NCBI GenBank assembly: GCA_000729835.1
Contig: JFHB01000103.1
Location: forward strand, 44,239 to 108,238
Length of the DNA: 64,000 nt
Reading direction: 5' to 3'
DNA from: Atkinsonella hypoxylon
Taxonomy: Eukaryota > Ascomycota > Sordariomycetes > Hypocreales > Clavicipitaceae
Below the pieces are notes generated by a model. The model saw nothing but the letters and a program-made list of their open reading frames with translations, was not told the origin of the DNA and ran no database searches. This document shows positions 1-11,785 of the stretch, piece by piece. Each line of letters opens with the position of its first letter. The stretch's first letter is position 1. Both the position numbers and the translations under genes were made by a program.

Positions 1-354
1 GTGATTAGAGGAGTTTTGACCATCATATTCTTTTCAACGACGGTATGTGCTTGAGATGTGGTGTTTATATTATCTACCCCGTGCATTTCATAGACCCCTT
101 GAGTTCCATGAAGCCTGCCCTTGCGCCATGAGTAGGGTTTGATCCCCTATCGTTATGATACAAATACATGCGTAGAGAACTCGAGGCCCGCTACAGAAAC
201 AGTCATCATCCTATACCCACCACCTTCTATCCGCGTTACACAGATCCAATGAACGCCTTTGCACTCTACGAACAATTGGCAAAACCACTGTCAAAACCTG
301 TCCTTGTTCCACAGCAGAGAACCCCTCATTCCAGGAACTTTGCCCCGCATCTAT
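1..354. other. 3' flank of the Zn2Cys6 regulator, no gene seen
   Basis: No convincing coding sequence is visible. The short open frames here lack start context, domain character or splice support. This is probably the 3' UTR and downstream spacer of the minus-strand regulator that ends at 355. Confidence 0.5.
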
Positions 355-3042
355 TTAAAATTGGTCGTTGCTCATGTTGGCAACGTTGTTGCTTATGCCA
401 CCGTTGGTGCCAGCCGAAAATCTGTCATACGCAAATATGGCCATATTCGGTTGTTCCTGTGAGCTCATAACGTCACCTAGCATGTCCCAGTTCATACTGG
501 ACATGTCAAAAAATCCACCCAAGAACGGATCGACGCTTCCTGCCTGTGCGGCTTCTTGTAGAGACTCTGCGTGTTGTTGCTGCTGCCCGAGGTTATGATA
601 AGCCATTTTTGGGGTCGACATGCCTTGGAATAGGGCTGCGGCTTGCTTCTGGGCGTCGTTAGGACTAAACGTAGGCGGGCTTGCGTCAGCGGATTGGACA
701 GAGGAACGAGAATCCGCTGACGACAGAAGCTCTCGGAGACGCTGAATGAACTGTGGAGTTTGCAACTGTCGGCCATGCTGCAGGAAATACTGTTCACGAA
801 CCCTCCAAGCTTTTAGTGTGAGGTGGGCCTGTACAGAGTACTGCTTTGATGACATGTCGAAGACTTCTTCATGATAGCCATAGAGTCGTTCCACTACAGC
901 CCAGGTGCGATCAGCCAGACTGCCGGTAGGTCGTTGGCACAATTGACCAGTCATGACAGCAACGATATCGAGTTGAAAATACGACTTAGCAAACCAGAGA
1001 AAGCCGCATTCGCCCATTATATCGTACTGGTCCAGTCTTTGTTCGCTTCCAATGATGAACAACTTGAACAAATTATCCTTGGGGCCGAAGATTTCGGTTC
1101 CGTACTCAGGTTGTTGGCCAATAGGTACTATCATGTCGGCGATATTTCCCATGAACATCTGACGAATGCCCTTGGCGGCTTTATGCACGTTACCTGCATT
1201 GACATCGACATACCTGTGTTCCAGTTCGACTAGTCGGTCCTCCAGCTCCTGAAAGTGCTGACGAAACGTCTGTACAATAGTCTTGGACGCCTCCTTGTCT
1301 GTACACAGATCATGGCCGAGAAGAGCAGCTTCGAATGCTGATCTTTGGTGCTTTTTGTCTGCCATCATTTTAAACCTGTAAATCTCGCTGAGAATGAGTA
1401 CAAAGGCCATTTCTGTCGGCCCTTCCCGGGACTGCAGCTTTTCTTTCGACCCTGGGAAGATGTCCGCATCGTTGACGTTGGAAGGCGTCTTGGTGTCCCA
1501 ATTAAGGGGTTGGAGCGATTGGCTCAACCCAGAAAGCATTGCATACTTGTAGTCTTGCATAATGATCTGCCACCATAGCCTACGTCGCATTTCGGTCTCA
1601 TACATATCCAGACCGAGGGATTCGCCATCACGATGGTAACCCATCTTTTGAGCAATACGCACGATATTACCAGTGAGAACCCAAGCTGCGTGCCGATCAT
1701 AACGACCTTGAAGCGCGATCTACCAAATAATCAATCCAGGCACGCAAAGCCATGATTATAGTTGAGCTGGATAGACGAACCCCATGGAAAGGAAAATACG
1801 TACCACGAAGTGAAATAGTGCTTGTAGAGCAGTCATGTTATAATTTTTCAAAAAGTTGAATCGTATCAGAGCTACTTTGGTACCGGCCAAGAATTTTTGA
1901 ATCGCCGCTCCCCTCGACATGCCCAGGAGTTGAACAGCTTCCGCCTCACTGATCGACAGTGAAGCTGTGGTATAAATGGAAAATACTAGTGCTTGCTGAT
2001 GATGTGGAAGCGACGCCATGTTAATGGCACCTTCAAGCACGACAGGCTGAATCGTAGGAACGTGAACAACCTTGAACAAAGGATTAACACGGTCCAAAAA
2101 CAATTGCCAGAGCTTGAACGCATGCATGGGATCTGGAACAAGGTCCTCAATATTAGCTGTCGTGGGATCCGCAGGGAAGAATAAGTCGCAGTTATTCTCT
2201 GGAGTTAGCTCCTCACTCCATAGGATGCTCGCATCCTCCAGGTCTTCTTTCTCAACAATTTCTCTCATTGCTTGTAACTACAATATCGATTAGCATATCG
2301 AGATAACGCTCGGAGACGGCACAGCTCACAGCTGCACGTGTTTGCGAAGGTCCAGACAGACGAGGCGAAGCCAGTCCGCTTGGTTTGCAGGATCCTACAA
2401 TGCCGATGCTGAAATCACAACTTACTTCCTCGTAGACCGTGGCCCAGATACAGCTGTCCGTGAAACGAACACTGCCATCATCATTGACCATTCGGCCAGC
2501 AGGCTTGAAGCTGCTTGCCTTGTCGGAGCAAGTGGGAGCAGATGCCGAACCCTCCGAGGGTATAGCATCGCTCATTGCTGGCGTTGAAGTCTGATGAGAT
2601 GCTGCTTGCTGGCTGGGGGCCGACCCATCGGCGTACTGCTTGAGGAGCTCTTCACATCGTGCCAGACGCTCTTGAATATCTTGATTGGGGCGGCGTCGCC
2701 TCCTTGCAGGGGCTGGTGTACTTGGAACACAAGTGACATTTGCCTAAGGCGCGGCGACGTGAGCTCTATTGCACATATCTGCACATATCTGCCTCTTCGT
2801 GGTTTTGGGCCACCAGAAAGCGGTACGCGCTAGCATAATCAAGGTGGGGACGAGAGATGTGAAGCTTGGGATGACCGCGCAACTCACCACAACCCGGAAC
2901 CCGGGGAGTCGAGATGACGTACCTTTATACAATTAGAGCAGGGCGAGTTGCGATCACACTTAATTTTGCGATGTTGGCAAAGAACACAAGCCAGAATTCT
3001 TGACTGCCTGTGCGGCGCTGGGGGCGACACGGAGGCTGCCAT
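355..3042 (-). CDS. Zn2Cys6 fungal transcription factor
   Basis: Sequence-specific nuclear regulator, about 758 aa. Four exons fit: 3042-2923, 2743-2426, 2277-1804 and 1719-355. All introns are phase 0 with GT donors (gtacgt, gtaagt, gtacgt). The binuclear zinc cluster is C-X2-C-X6-C-X5-C-X2-C-X6-C (Cys19, 22, 29, 35, 38, 45). Its sixth Cys lies in exon 2, which confirms the first intron. A basic linker (PAPARRRRPNQDIQERLARCEELL) and a coiled-coil start follow. The middle homology region (Fungal_trans type) carries YDRHAAWVLTGNIVRIAQKMG and YETEMRRRLWWQ. The C-terminus is Gln-rich. I chose the Met at 3042 because it gives a normal short N-terminus; an in-frame Met at 3267 would add 75 residues. 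No biosynthetic genes lie beside it, so the target pathway cannot be inferred. Confidence 0.9.
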
Positions 3043-3410
3043 GTCGGAACATGGGATTTTCTTCACATTCCAGTCAAAGTCTGTCTCGCTATTTAGAGAT
3101 GAGCTTTCAGGATAATGGCTGTCGCCTGAGTTTGTCGTGACCAGGATGGTAGCAGGATCGAACAGTGGCAATAGCGACGATATAGCAAGAGAAGTCTTAA
3201 AGGAAGGAAATGAGTCTCGCCGACGACACAATAATAAAGGTGCGTTGTTGGCGCTAAAATCCGCCAAACGTGCGGCGGGCTTATGGTGGGCTTTCTGGAT
3301 GGACTATGACCGCGTACAACAATCGACACTTGTCGACGAGGCACGAGGCACGAAGCACCTCTTCGAATCAGGACATGTTACAGGGTTCAAGTAGGTAAGA
3401 CATTTTTCTC

Positions 3411-3414
3411 AGAG

Positions 3415-3451
<37 letters not shown>

Positions 3452-3491
3452 AGAGCCCGAGCCCTCACACTGTAAGCACGCACGCACGCAC
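3411..3491. repeat. Hexanucleotide (CCAGAG)n and tetranucleotide (GCAC)n arrays
   Basis: Six to seven copies of CCAGAG at about 3411-3452, then degenerate copies, then about four copies of CACG/GCAC at 3476-3491. They lie upstream of the regulator's start on its 5' side. They are likely length-variable microsatellites. Confidence 0.85.
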
Positions 3492-3761
3492 GGAACAAAA
3501 AGCTGACGCCTGGGGGATGATGAATTCCATAATTTGCCACAAGCCCAGATTGACCAACGTTAATGATCGACTTCTAGTCTTACCTGAATGCATGCGACGT
3601 CGCTGACTCTCAAAAATCCAATAGCACCAAATCGGAGAATCAAAGAATGGCACGCAGGTGACAGATTACACGGCCGATCCTGCCCAAAGTAGGCAGAACC
3701 CACAGCAAATGGAAAGAGCGTGCAAGGGAAGTGGGAAAGTGCAGGAGTTAAGCAGATGCCA

Positions 3762-3791
3762 AGGTACCTAGGTAGGTAGGTAGGTAGGTAC
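3762..3791. repeat. (TAGG)n array following a GGTACC core
   Basis: Five tandem TAGG/GGTA units directly after GGTACC. Related CCTAGGTAGG stretches occur at 22945-22967 and 51465-51478, and a reverse-complement variant near 44054-44073. All of these lie between genes. Confidence 0.8.
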
Positions 3792-4101
3792 TCATAGAAG
3801 TTGGCCTAATTTAGTATGCAACGCTACTGCTGCATACAAGGACATTATAGCGTGAAATGAGCCCAACCCGATATGCAGATCAAAGAGAAGGGTGAAGGTT
3901 ATGCATTTCCTGGACATATGCCTACAACGAAGGGTCTGTTAGATACCGTACTTGCTGTCAATCAAGGGAAGTAATGACCTTACGTATTGTGCTCGATAAT
4001 CACTCCATTCCGAGTAGAATTGCCTGGTTTCGTATTCACGAGTCTTCTTGTGTGGTCAACTCGTCCAGTGTTCCATTTTTGTCCATGCAATACGCAAACT
4101 A

Positions 4102-5629
4102 TCAACTTGAGAATAAAGATACCACATCTGGACTGGATGCTCTGGACTTGTCCGATTTACTAAATTCCTCATCGTCTGGTTTCTGCTTTGTTTTCGAGTT
4201 CTCGTCTACAACGACGAGTGCCAGCTTCTGCTTTTTCCTCGACAGCCTCCTGTGTCCCGTGCTCTTGATGTGTCTCTGCCACGCTTGTTCTGTCACAAGG
4301 ACTTTCTGGCACAGCTCACAAGTTTTCTTCATCGGCGTCTCAGGGGCCGGCGGCTCAACAGCACTTGTGAGCACTTCTCTCGCCAGCTCTGAAAGCTCAA
4401 CTGCCGCAGGACGTGGTACTCCCGCAAGAAACTTTTCCGTCAACTGTGTGGCAGGCTGAACCACATGCTCCTGAAATTTAGATATATCCGTACTGTCCAG
4501 CACATAAAGGCTCTGAACTGCTTCTGGTCCTTCAGCCTGAAGGCGACGCATCTGCTTCAATCGAATCCATTTGGTCTGATAATTTGCATATCGTCTTGTC
4601 GCTGCTTTCATATCCTCTAGCCCGGATGCGTCTAGCCTTTGGACTTCCTGTGCATCTTTTCCAGCCTCGATAGCTTCCAGGTACGGCTCGAATTGTTTAT
4701 ATCCAATCGACTGGAAAATGCCCTTCGTGGTGTTGAGTGTTTCGCCTCGTTCACTGATGTACTTTTTAAGCTCATACAACTCGCGGACTTCGTCAAGGAG
4801 ACCTACGTGGCGCATCTTATCAACTCGCTTTTCCAACCGTTCACGTAGAACCTCCTTTTCGGAATATACCCAGAAGAGAAGCTTCTCCCATGGCCTTGCA
4901 GCCATCTCGCCTTCTGCTTTGGCAGCCTTACGAGCTTTTTGTTCTGCATAGAACTGTGACGCCGGTTTGCCGGTATGTAAATAAATCTCCAGTGAGCGAA
5001 AAATTTTGCGCCTATCGTTGGGGTGCCACCGCTCTGCCATGACTGGATCACATTTTCTGAGCTCTTCCAGCAGCACATCGGTCGGCTGTTCTAGAATGGG
5101 AAATTTTGTAGATGAATCTGTCTGCTGAACTTCATCTAAAATCATATCCGTAAAGAGCAAAGGATCGACATAATACTGCGTGCCACCAACAAGGATAGGC
5201 AAGTTACCCCGGGCGCGAATCTCAGCGATCACTTTCGTTGCTTCACGCTTGTAATCTTCTACATCCCATGGAGGGTCCTTTAGAGGAATATGGCCGAGTA
5301 GGTGGTGCGGGATCCCTTTTTGTTCAGCATGTGGAATTTTGTTAGTGATGATAGGCAAGCCATTGTAGAGTTGCATAGCATCTGAGTTAACAATCTCTCC
5401 TTTGAATCTTCTCGCAAGCTCTACAGCTAGCTGTTGAAGAAATTTAGCAGTCAGTTCTGTGTCTAAACAATTTGATTGGCATTAGACACTAGACGCCGGC
5501 GAAGATGCTTACATCTGACTTGCCTGTGCCAGTTGAGCCTAGCACGACAAGCAACGGCTCTGTAGGGACTGCAGCGGGGGCCATGGCGAAAACATTGCGA
5601 CGAAGAAAATGCCACAAGCGTCCGAACAT
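4102..5629 (-). CDS. mod5: tRNA dimethylallyltransferase (Mod5/TRIT1 type)
   Basis: Transfers the dimethylallyl group from DMAPP to adenosine 37 of tRNAs reading codons that begin with U (known for the family). Two exons, 5629-5513 and 5430-4102; the 82-nt intron has donor gtaagc and acceptor caacag. The join restores GTGKSD-LAVELARRF, the conserved P-loop region. Visible features are the P-loop GSTGTGKS, the NSDAMQLY motif, LVGGTQYY, and a C-terminal C2H2 zinc finger (CELCQ...HIKSTGH) typical of eukaryotic members. Two in-frame starts exist. The Met at 5629 (481 aa, C at -3) begins an arginine-rich, acid-free leader that looks mitochondrial. The Met at 5584 (466 aa, G at -3 and +4) starts just before the P-loop. 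Yeast Mod5 uses the same dual-start arrangement. The gene is divergent from sec61. Confidence 0.95.
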
Positions 5630-6080
5630 TGGCGTATAGAGAACCTAGAGCTCCATGGTGATTTGGATTTATGCTGTACTTTCTCCACCAGAGCAATGGA
5701 AGCTCTCTTCAAGGCAAGGGTTGCGGCGTCCAGAGATAATCAATCTTCGTCTCTAACAGCCGCATTGGAGCAAGACTCCCCCACCCTAAGGGTAGCTCTT
5801 GCCCAGAAACCAATGGGACAGAGCTGGGCACGATTGTGGAGTTAGGTCACGTGGCTCCTAGTAATTTTGGACTGGACACATCTACGTTTTTTGGTGACTC
5901 GGGGCTTGAAGCCAGATCACCTACCTATCTTCCTTTTAGCGATTCCCGTCACCTCCTCCTTACCCACTTCTTTGGCTCATCGCCAGCTCGTTTTCTTTCC
6001 CTCCCTTCCTCCTGTCTTTGGATGAGTTAGTTTCGATCATTCTCTTTTTTTCGTTAATTTGTCGCTTTCGTATCGCCACG
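5630..6080. promoter_or_regulatory. Shared intergenic promoter of mod5 and sec61
   Basis: A 451-bp region between two divergent housekeeping genes must carry both 5' regions. The sec61 side is strongly pyrimidine-rich (about 5940-6060), as is common for transcription starts of highly expressed fungal genes. No defined factor site is claimed. Confidence 0.55.
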
Positions 6081-7784
6081 ATGAGTTCCCGTAAGTAATC
6101 CCACCTTAAACGCTGAGCACGTCAAGCTATGTCATTTCGCCTCCGCTCGCAAAATTCCCCTCGCGGCGCCGAAGCCCAATCAAGTCGTGAAGCTCTGGGA
6201 ACGAAAGAGCTATTCACCGCCTCGACAACCGCCAATTGACACGCAATTGACCTTCAATCACCTGGTGCTAACGCGAACGATGCTTCTGCAGTCCGCTTTC
6301 TTGACTTGGTCAAGCCGTTCGTGCCATTCCTCCCTGAGGTTCAGCAGCCGGAGACCAAGATTCCCTTCAACCAGAAGATGATGTGGACTGCCCTGACGCT
6401 CCTCATCTTCTTGGTCATGAGCCAGATGCCACTCTATGGTATCGTCTCATCAGACAACTCCGATCCATTATATTGGCTGCGAATGGTGATGGCGAGTAAC
6501 AGAGGAACGTTGATGGAACTGGGTATTACCCCAATCATCTCCTCTGGCATGGTCTTCCAGCTCCTCGCCGGTACCCACATGATCGATGTCAACCTCGACC
6601 TCAAGTCTGATCGCGAGCTTTACCAGACCGCCCAGAAGCTTTTTGCCTTCATTCTATCCGCCGGTACCGCTACTGTCTATGTCTTCACTGGTCTCTACGG
6701 TCCTCCTTCCGACCTCGGCGCTGGTATTGTCTTCCTGCTGATCCTCCAGCTGGTCGTTGCTGGTATGATCGTCATTTTGCTTGATGAGCTTCTCCAGAAA
6801 GGCTATGGTCTTGGCAGCGGCATCTCTCTGTTCATTGCCACCAACATTTGCGAGTCCATCATGTGGAAGGCTTTCTCTCCCACCACCATCAACACTGGTC
6901 GTGGTCCCGAGTTTGAGGGTGCCGTCATCGCCCTCTTCCATCTCTTGATGACCTGGCCTAACAAGCAGCGTGCTCTCCAGGAAGCTTTCTACAGACAGAA
7001 TCTTCCTAATATAATGAACCTCTTGGCTACTATTGTGGTTTTTGTTGCCGTCATCTACCTTCAGGGGTTCCGCGTTGAGATTCCTGTCAAGTCTTCCCGC
7101 CAGCGTGGTGCTCGTGGTTCTTACCCCGTCCGCCTGTTCTACACCTCCAATATGCCCATCATGCTACAGTCGGCTCTGTCTTCCAACATCTTTCTCATCA
7201 GCCAGATGCTGTACTCTCGCTTTTCTGAGAATCTGCTTGTCCGCCTCTTTGGTGTTTGGGAGGCTAAGGATGGCTCTTCTCAGTTGCACGCGGTCTCTGG
7301 AATCGCTTACTACATGTCTCCTCCTTTGAATTTCAAGGATGCTCTCCTCGATCCCATCCACACCGCTGTTTACATCATCTACATGCTCGGTGCCTGCGCC
7401 TTGTTCTCCAAGACCTGGATCGAGATCTCTGGCTCCAGCCCTCGCGATGTTGCTAAGCAGCTCAAGGATCAGGGTCTCGTCATGGCCGGTCACCGTGATC
7501 AGAGCATGTACAAGGAGCTTAAGCGCATCATTCCTACTGCTGCCGCTTTTGGTGGTGCCTGCATTGGCGCCCTCTCTGTTGCTAGCGATCTTTTAGGCGC
7601 TCTCGGCTCCGGTACCGGTACTCTTCTCGCTGTCACGTAAGCAAAGTCCTAAATCCAAAAGACCGTAATGAATGGATTGCGATTACTAACAGTTTCTTTT
7701 TATTCCAGCATCATTTACGGTTACTTCGAGATCGCTGCCAAGGAGGGCGACTTGGCTGGCATGAAGGGCATGATTATGGGATAA
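6081..7784 (+). CDS. sec61: Protein transport protein Sec61 alpha subunit
   Basis: Channel-forming subunit of the ER translocon, 476 aa, multi-spanning ER membrane protein. Three exons: 6081-6090, 6292-7636 and 7709-7784. The first exon is only ten nucleotides. Donor gtaagt, branch gtgctaacg and acceptor ctgcag give MSSLRFLDLVKPF, the expected family N-terminus. The second intron (branch actaac, acceptor ttccag) yields VTIIYGYFEIAAKEG and a 24-residue tail ending GMIMG. Family landmarks are the plug-region sequence YGIVSSDNSDPLYWLRMVMASNRGT (in two parts), GYGLGSGISLFIATNICE, the cytosolic loop FRVEIPVKSSRQRG, and YKELKRIIPTAAAFGG. Length matches fungal Sec61. Beta and gamma subunits are not in this window. 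Confidence 0.97.
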
Positions 7785-10700
7785 GCCAACGGCCACTGCC
7801 AGGAACATGAGCTCTATTCGCAAACTGTCTTCTACAAGCGAGTGTAGCACACAGCTTTTTCATGCATATAACCAAGGAAAGGGGAGGTCCGTTATGTACA
7901 ACACGTATCTTGTCTCGAGAACACGCAAAAGTGAAGTCAGGGGTTGGGCAAAGTGTAATAAGTACTAAAAGGCATGACTGTTTCCGTCATTTGAATACTG
8001 TCTTGTGCCGAATTCATGGTAACTATGGTAATTGGAGTCTAGGGTGGCCACTGAGTTTCTACGTCTTGAGGGAGACATGACATTTAGCGAAGAACCGGGA
8101 TGGTCTTTCGAGCTAGTTCTTGTAACACATGGACATGGTTCAATACGAGTTTAAATAAAGAGACGTTGTGTCCAGTCAAAGTAATGTTATGTAACCGAGC
8201 ATGTTCCGCACCTCTTGCAGATAGCTATTACGTCATTCGCACGACAGGATCGAATTCAATGACGCGCCAGATCCAAGAAATCAAAGTAGGCAAGTACCAC
8301 TTCAATCAATTGTGCGAAAATGCACGATTGGCATCATTATGTTGTTTGGGAGAAGTCTATTTACAGGTAGAACGGCGTGACTCACTTGATTTAACTGGTC
8401 GAGTACAGGGTATGACCGGGTGGCGGAAGTCGATCGAGTCCACGCCGTATGCAGAGCAGAGCAGGGCTCCAGAAGTATGGATTGACCAAGCACTTTTTCT
8501 TCATGCATCATGACTACGTAGTGTATGCTATACATCATTGTTTTCGATTATCGGGTATATGTTACACAGGTGAGTCACCGGCTGCGTGCACTGATGCATG
8601 CAGTCTTGCTGGAATTCGGCAAAGACTATCTCGGAACTTGAGATAGCGACAGGTTGGGTGAAAATGAGAGATATTGGCCCGGACTAGACGGGGACCGGAG
8701 TTATGTTATGACAAGAGTATACTGACGCATCTGGGCTTTGCTTCAACTGATCTGCAGGACAAGCCCGGTCACCGGATTTGTGTTCTTATTAGCGGTCAAG
8801 CACTGTGCTTTTCAACCAGCTCCAAGCTGATGTGTTTCATGTTGAGTATAATTTTTGTTATTCCGGCGGCATTCGGATGCTAGGATAAACACAACGTGCT
8901 AGTCAGGGATACTCGCCGTTCTTCGTAGGCGGGTTTCCTGAACATGTTTCGAAGCACATGCTGTTCAAGACCGACACGGATAAACAAGTTCTCCTGTCTT
9001 TTGTGCACCAGCGATTAAGAGTTTGCCGCATAATACATTCATGAAATGTGCTGCATCTATCAAGTTATAAAATCACCCTCTGTGGTCGTGTAGAGGAATC
9101 GGTTCAGTCCGTCGTCTTTGCTCTGCCCCCACAGGACAATGGTAGATAGGGAGACAGCAGGACGGCACTGCTTCGCGCCAATGTCAAGACTTTCAGGCGG
9201 TCAGATACGTTAGTGGAAAGGCAAGTAAGTAAGTGGGTGTGCAAGCTGGGATATTGGCTCGCAGCTCGAGTCGTGTCTAGTGCGCCGCACCAGCTGTGTA
9301 CCCTTGTCACATCGCCTGTCCATGGAGAGGAGAAACAACAACCCCTCTTCGTCGGTGAAAACTGGCATTGCCGGTCATGGTCAGCCGACACTGTGCCATG
9401 CATGAATGTTCCATGGCAGATCGTTAACTAGTTATAATATGAGATGACCAGATGACCCCTGTTGGTTCGCCCAAATAGTGTAACATGCCCATCTGTCCGC
9501 AACTGTGACTGCCTAATTGAATTAAGAAAGTCGGCGGTTCTAATTGTACATGGTTCTTGTCAGAAGCAGCTCTCTTCTCTCTTTGGCCATCAAGACTGTC
9601 TGTCATAAGACTGTCGGTTTAACATGTCGCCGGGAACATTCCCATCTGATTGCGGTATGACCGTGATCGCTTATGAGGGATACCTGGAAGTGGTGGCGGT
9701 GAGGGAATACTTGCATCTGCCTCCAAACCCAGGACCAAAAATTCGAGGCTAGCAACGGCAAGGGGACGACAGATTACACAAAGTGGTAGGAAGTGTCGAC
9801 ATGTGAATAGACTTATCAGAGAACCGGCCGCCATTTCATCGATGCTAGCTCGGATGAATAGATATGGACTCGAGTATTATCTGACAGAAGGTAGCAAACG
9901 TGTTTGCTTTCCATATCTGGCGTATATGTGTGTACTGTGATCGAGGCGTTGTTCTTGTCATTAGTAATTGTCCGACTTCCATAGGCTTATCTTTCTGAGT
10001 CGCAGATCTTGAGCATGCGCCCTGAAAGTCGATGCAAGAGACTCTGGACGTGCATCATGCAGTGAAAGTTCCACTGCGATGCTATTACGGAGTAGTGCTA
10101 GTCCAATCTCGCATTTCTGTTCCACCCAGCACGGACGGTGAAGCGGGCGTGTGGGGATCCACGAAGATTGGTAGCAGCGGGTAACTTAGGTATGCATGTA
10201 CATAGTTACATACCCAAGTACACAGAGAAAACAGCCAGCCAGACAAATACTGCAGCTGCGCATGTGTCTCTGGGCTGGCTTTTACCTTTACTAACTGCTG
10301 CCACGATCATCATGACCGCTTCATCGAGAATGGATATCGAGGACAGAGGGCAAGAAGGCTCCACTGCAGTTCGGAGTCCCCTATTGTCCCTGCAGTTCTT
10401 TCCTCAAGAGCAATAATTCATGGTGCCGGAATCAAAGCTCAATTGTCAGACTCACGCAGGCCGCTATGACGACATGGGGCAGGAGCGAGTCGTGAGAACC
10501 TGCCTTCAGTTCGTCTCTTGGCGTGCACAAACTTGTCTTGGTTTAACATGATTGGGCCCATGTCAGCTCGTGGTGAGTACCTGCCTAGGTATTTGATCGA
10601 TCTGATATGAACTAATAACATGCACCCTTCTCAAATGGTGTGGTCTCTTGTTCTGTTCCGTATCTCGCATATGTGCAGTCACCTATCACATTGATATCCG

Positions 10701-11785
10701 GGGGGGGAGATTGCATGAAGCTTCACGTAAGCGATTGCCACCATGGGTCCCTCTGCTAATCATCCGCTGTCGAGTCCAGTGCCACGGTCCACATCTAGAA
10801 TTGTAAGGCCGAGCCATGGGATCCATCGCAATTGCAGAGCCTTCATCCCCGGTTCACCCAGACAGAGGATGCATATGTACGGAAGACGACGTACTTGTCT
10901 TTGCTGCAGCTCAGGCGGGGACCCATCCGTAGCGCAATGATAGCCAGGGACGGTTGACAGATAGACCAGACAGTTCTGGCATGGACAGAGTGAGCAGCAT
11001 ACACGAACTTCTGCTCTTCTCTTCCTCCCGCTCTCTCTCTCTCTCTTAGGCTGGCCGATGGTCATGGTCTATGGAATTGTTTTTAACCACGACCCTTTGA
11101 TGTGTACCTCACAATCCATTAGTCTGCATTCTCACCCATACATCCCATACATCCGGTAGCCAATTATCGCAAAAAGGTGGGATCCCTTTCTTTTTCTTTC
11201 CCGTTCATTTTTCTTTCGCTCCTGTTGCATTTTCAGCTTGCAGTTGGTTATTGCCCTTGCTTTTTTTTACTTGGTCCGCCTATCGCCTATTCTCGATAGT
11301 GCAATCCGGCGCTAGTAACCAAAAATACGTACCTCTCCTCATTCTCAACTCGATCAAGAAGCCCGTTTGTTTTTCCGTTTGTTTTTTTGTCTAGGATTTT
11401 TCGGACCTTCTGTCCTTGTTTTCCCAGGACAAGAGATACACGCCTCCAGGGCGCCTGAAGCCCCCCTCTTCCTTTCCGGTGCCGGCTCGCGGGCTACCAT
11501 CAAGTCTCTATTCCTGCACGCCTCTGCAGAGTGGTCCCAGCATCTAGCCGACAACAAGAACTTTTTTTGCCTTTGTGGAGGTTACTTTCTTGCTGACCCA
11601 ACACTTACATAGTCCAGCCATCAAGGTCGCAAAACCACAACAACAGCACCGGCGACGATCGACATCACTCCCACCACCACCTCTGTACGGCCGTGGACGG
11701 GCGTAGGTGCGGGTGTCATTGCAACCAAGCGAGGGCCGAATCCGCCAGCAACGACAAAATACACCACGGCGGTTTGTCATCAATC
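7785..11785. other. 4 kb gene-free stretch upstream of the ABC transporter
   Basis: Only short, domain-free open frames occur on either strand. The last 600 bases (about 11180-11780) are rich in C and T and probably form the promoter and 5' leader of the transporter. A TACGGAGTA copy sits at 10086-10094 and a (CT)n run near 11035. I see no RNA gene or transposon here. Confidence 0.5.

Larger units (their letters stand above)
3043..4101. other. Spacer between regulator and mod5, with microsatellites
   Basis: About 1 kb without a supported gene. It holds the promoter and 5' region of the minus-strand regulator and the 3' flank of the tRNA-modifying enzyme gene, with three simple-sequence arrays. 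An in-frame Met at 3267 could place part of this spacer in the regulator's coding sequence. Confidence 0.5.

Noticed and set aside
3150..3185. tRNA B-box-like GTTCGATCC on the minus strand
   Set aside because: No matching A box, acceptor stem or T-stem pairing could be found around it.
355..7784. Regulator plus neighbours as a secondary-metabolite cluster
   Set aside because: The adjacent genes are housekeeping (mod5, sec61), and no biosynthetic core gene is in the window.
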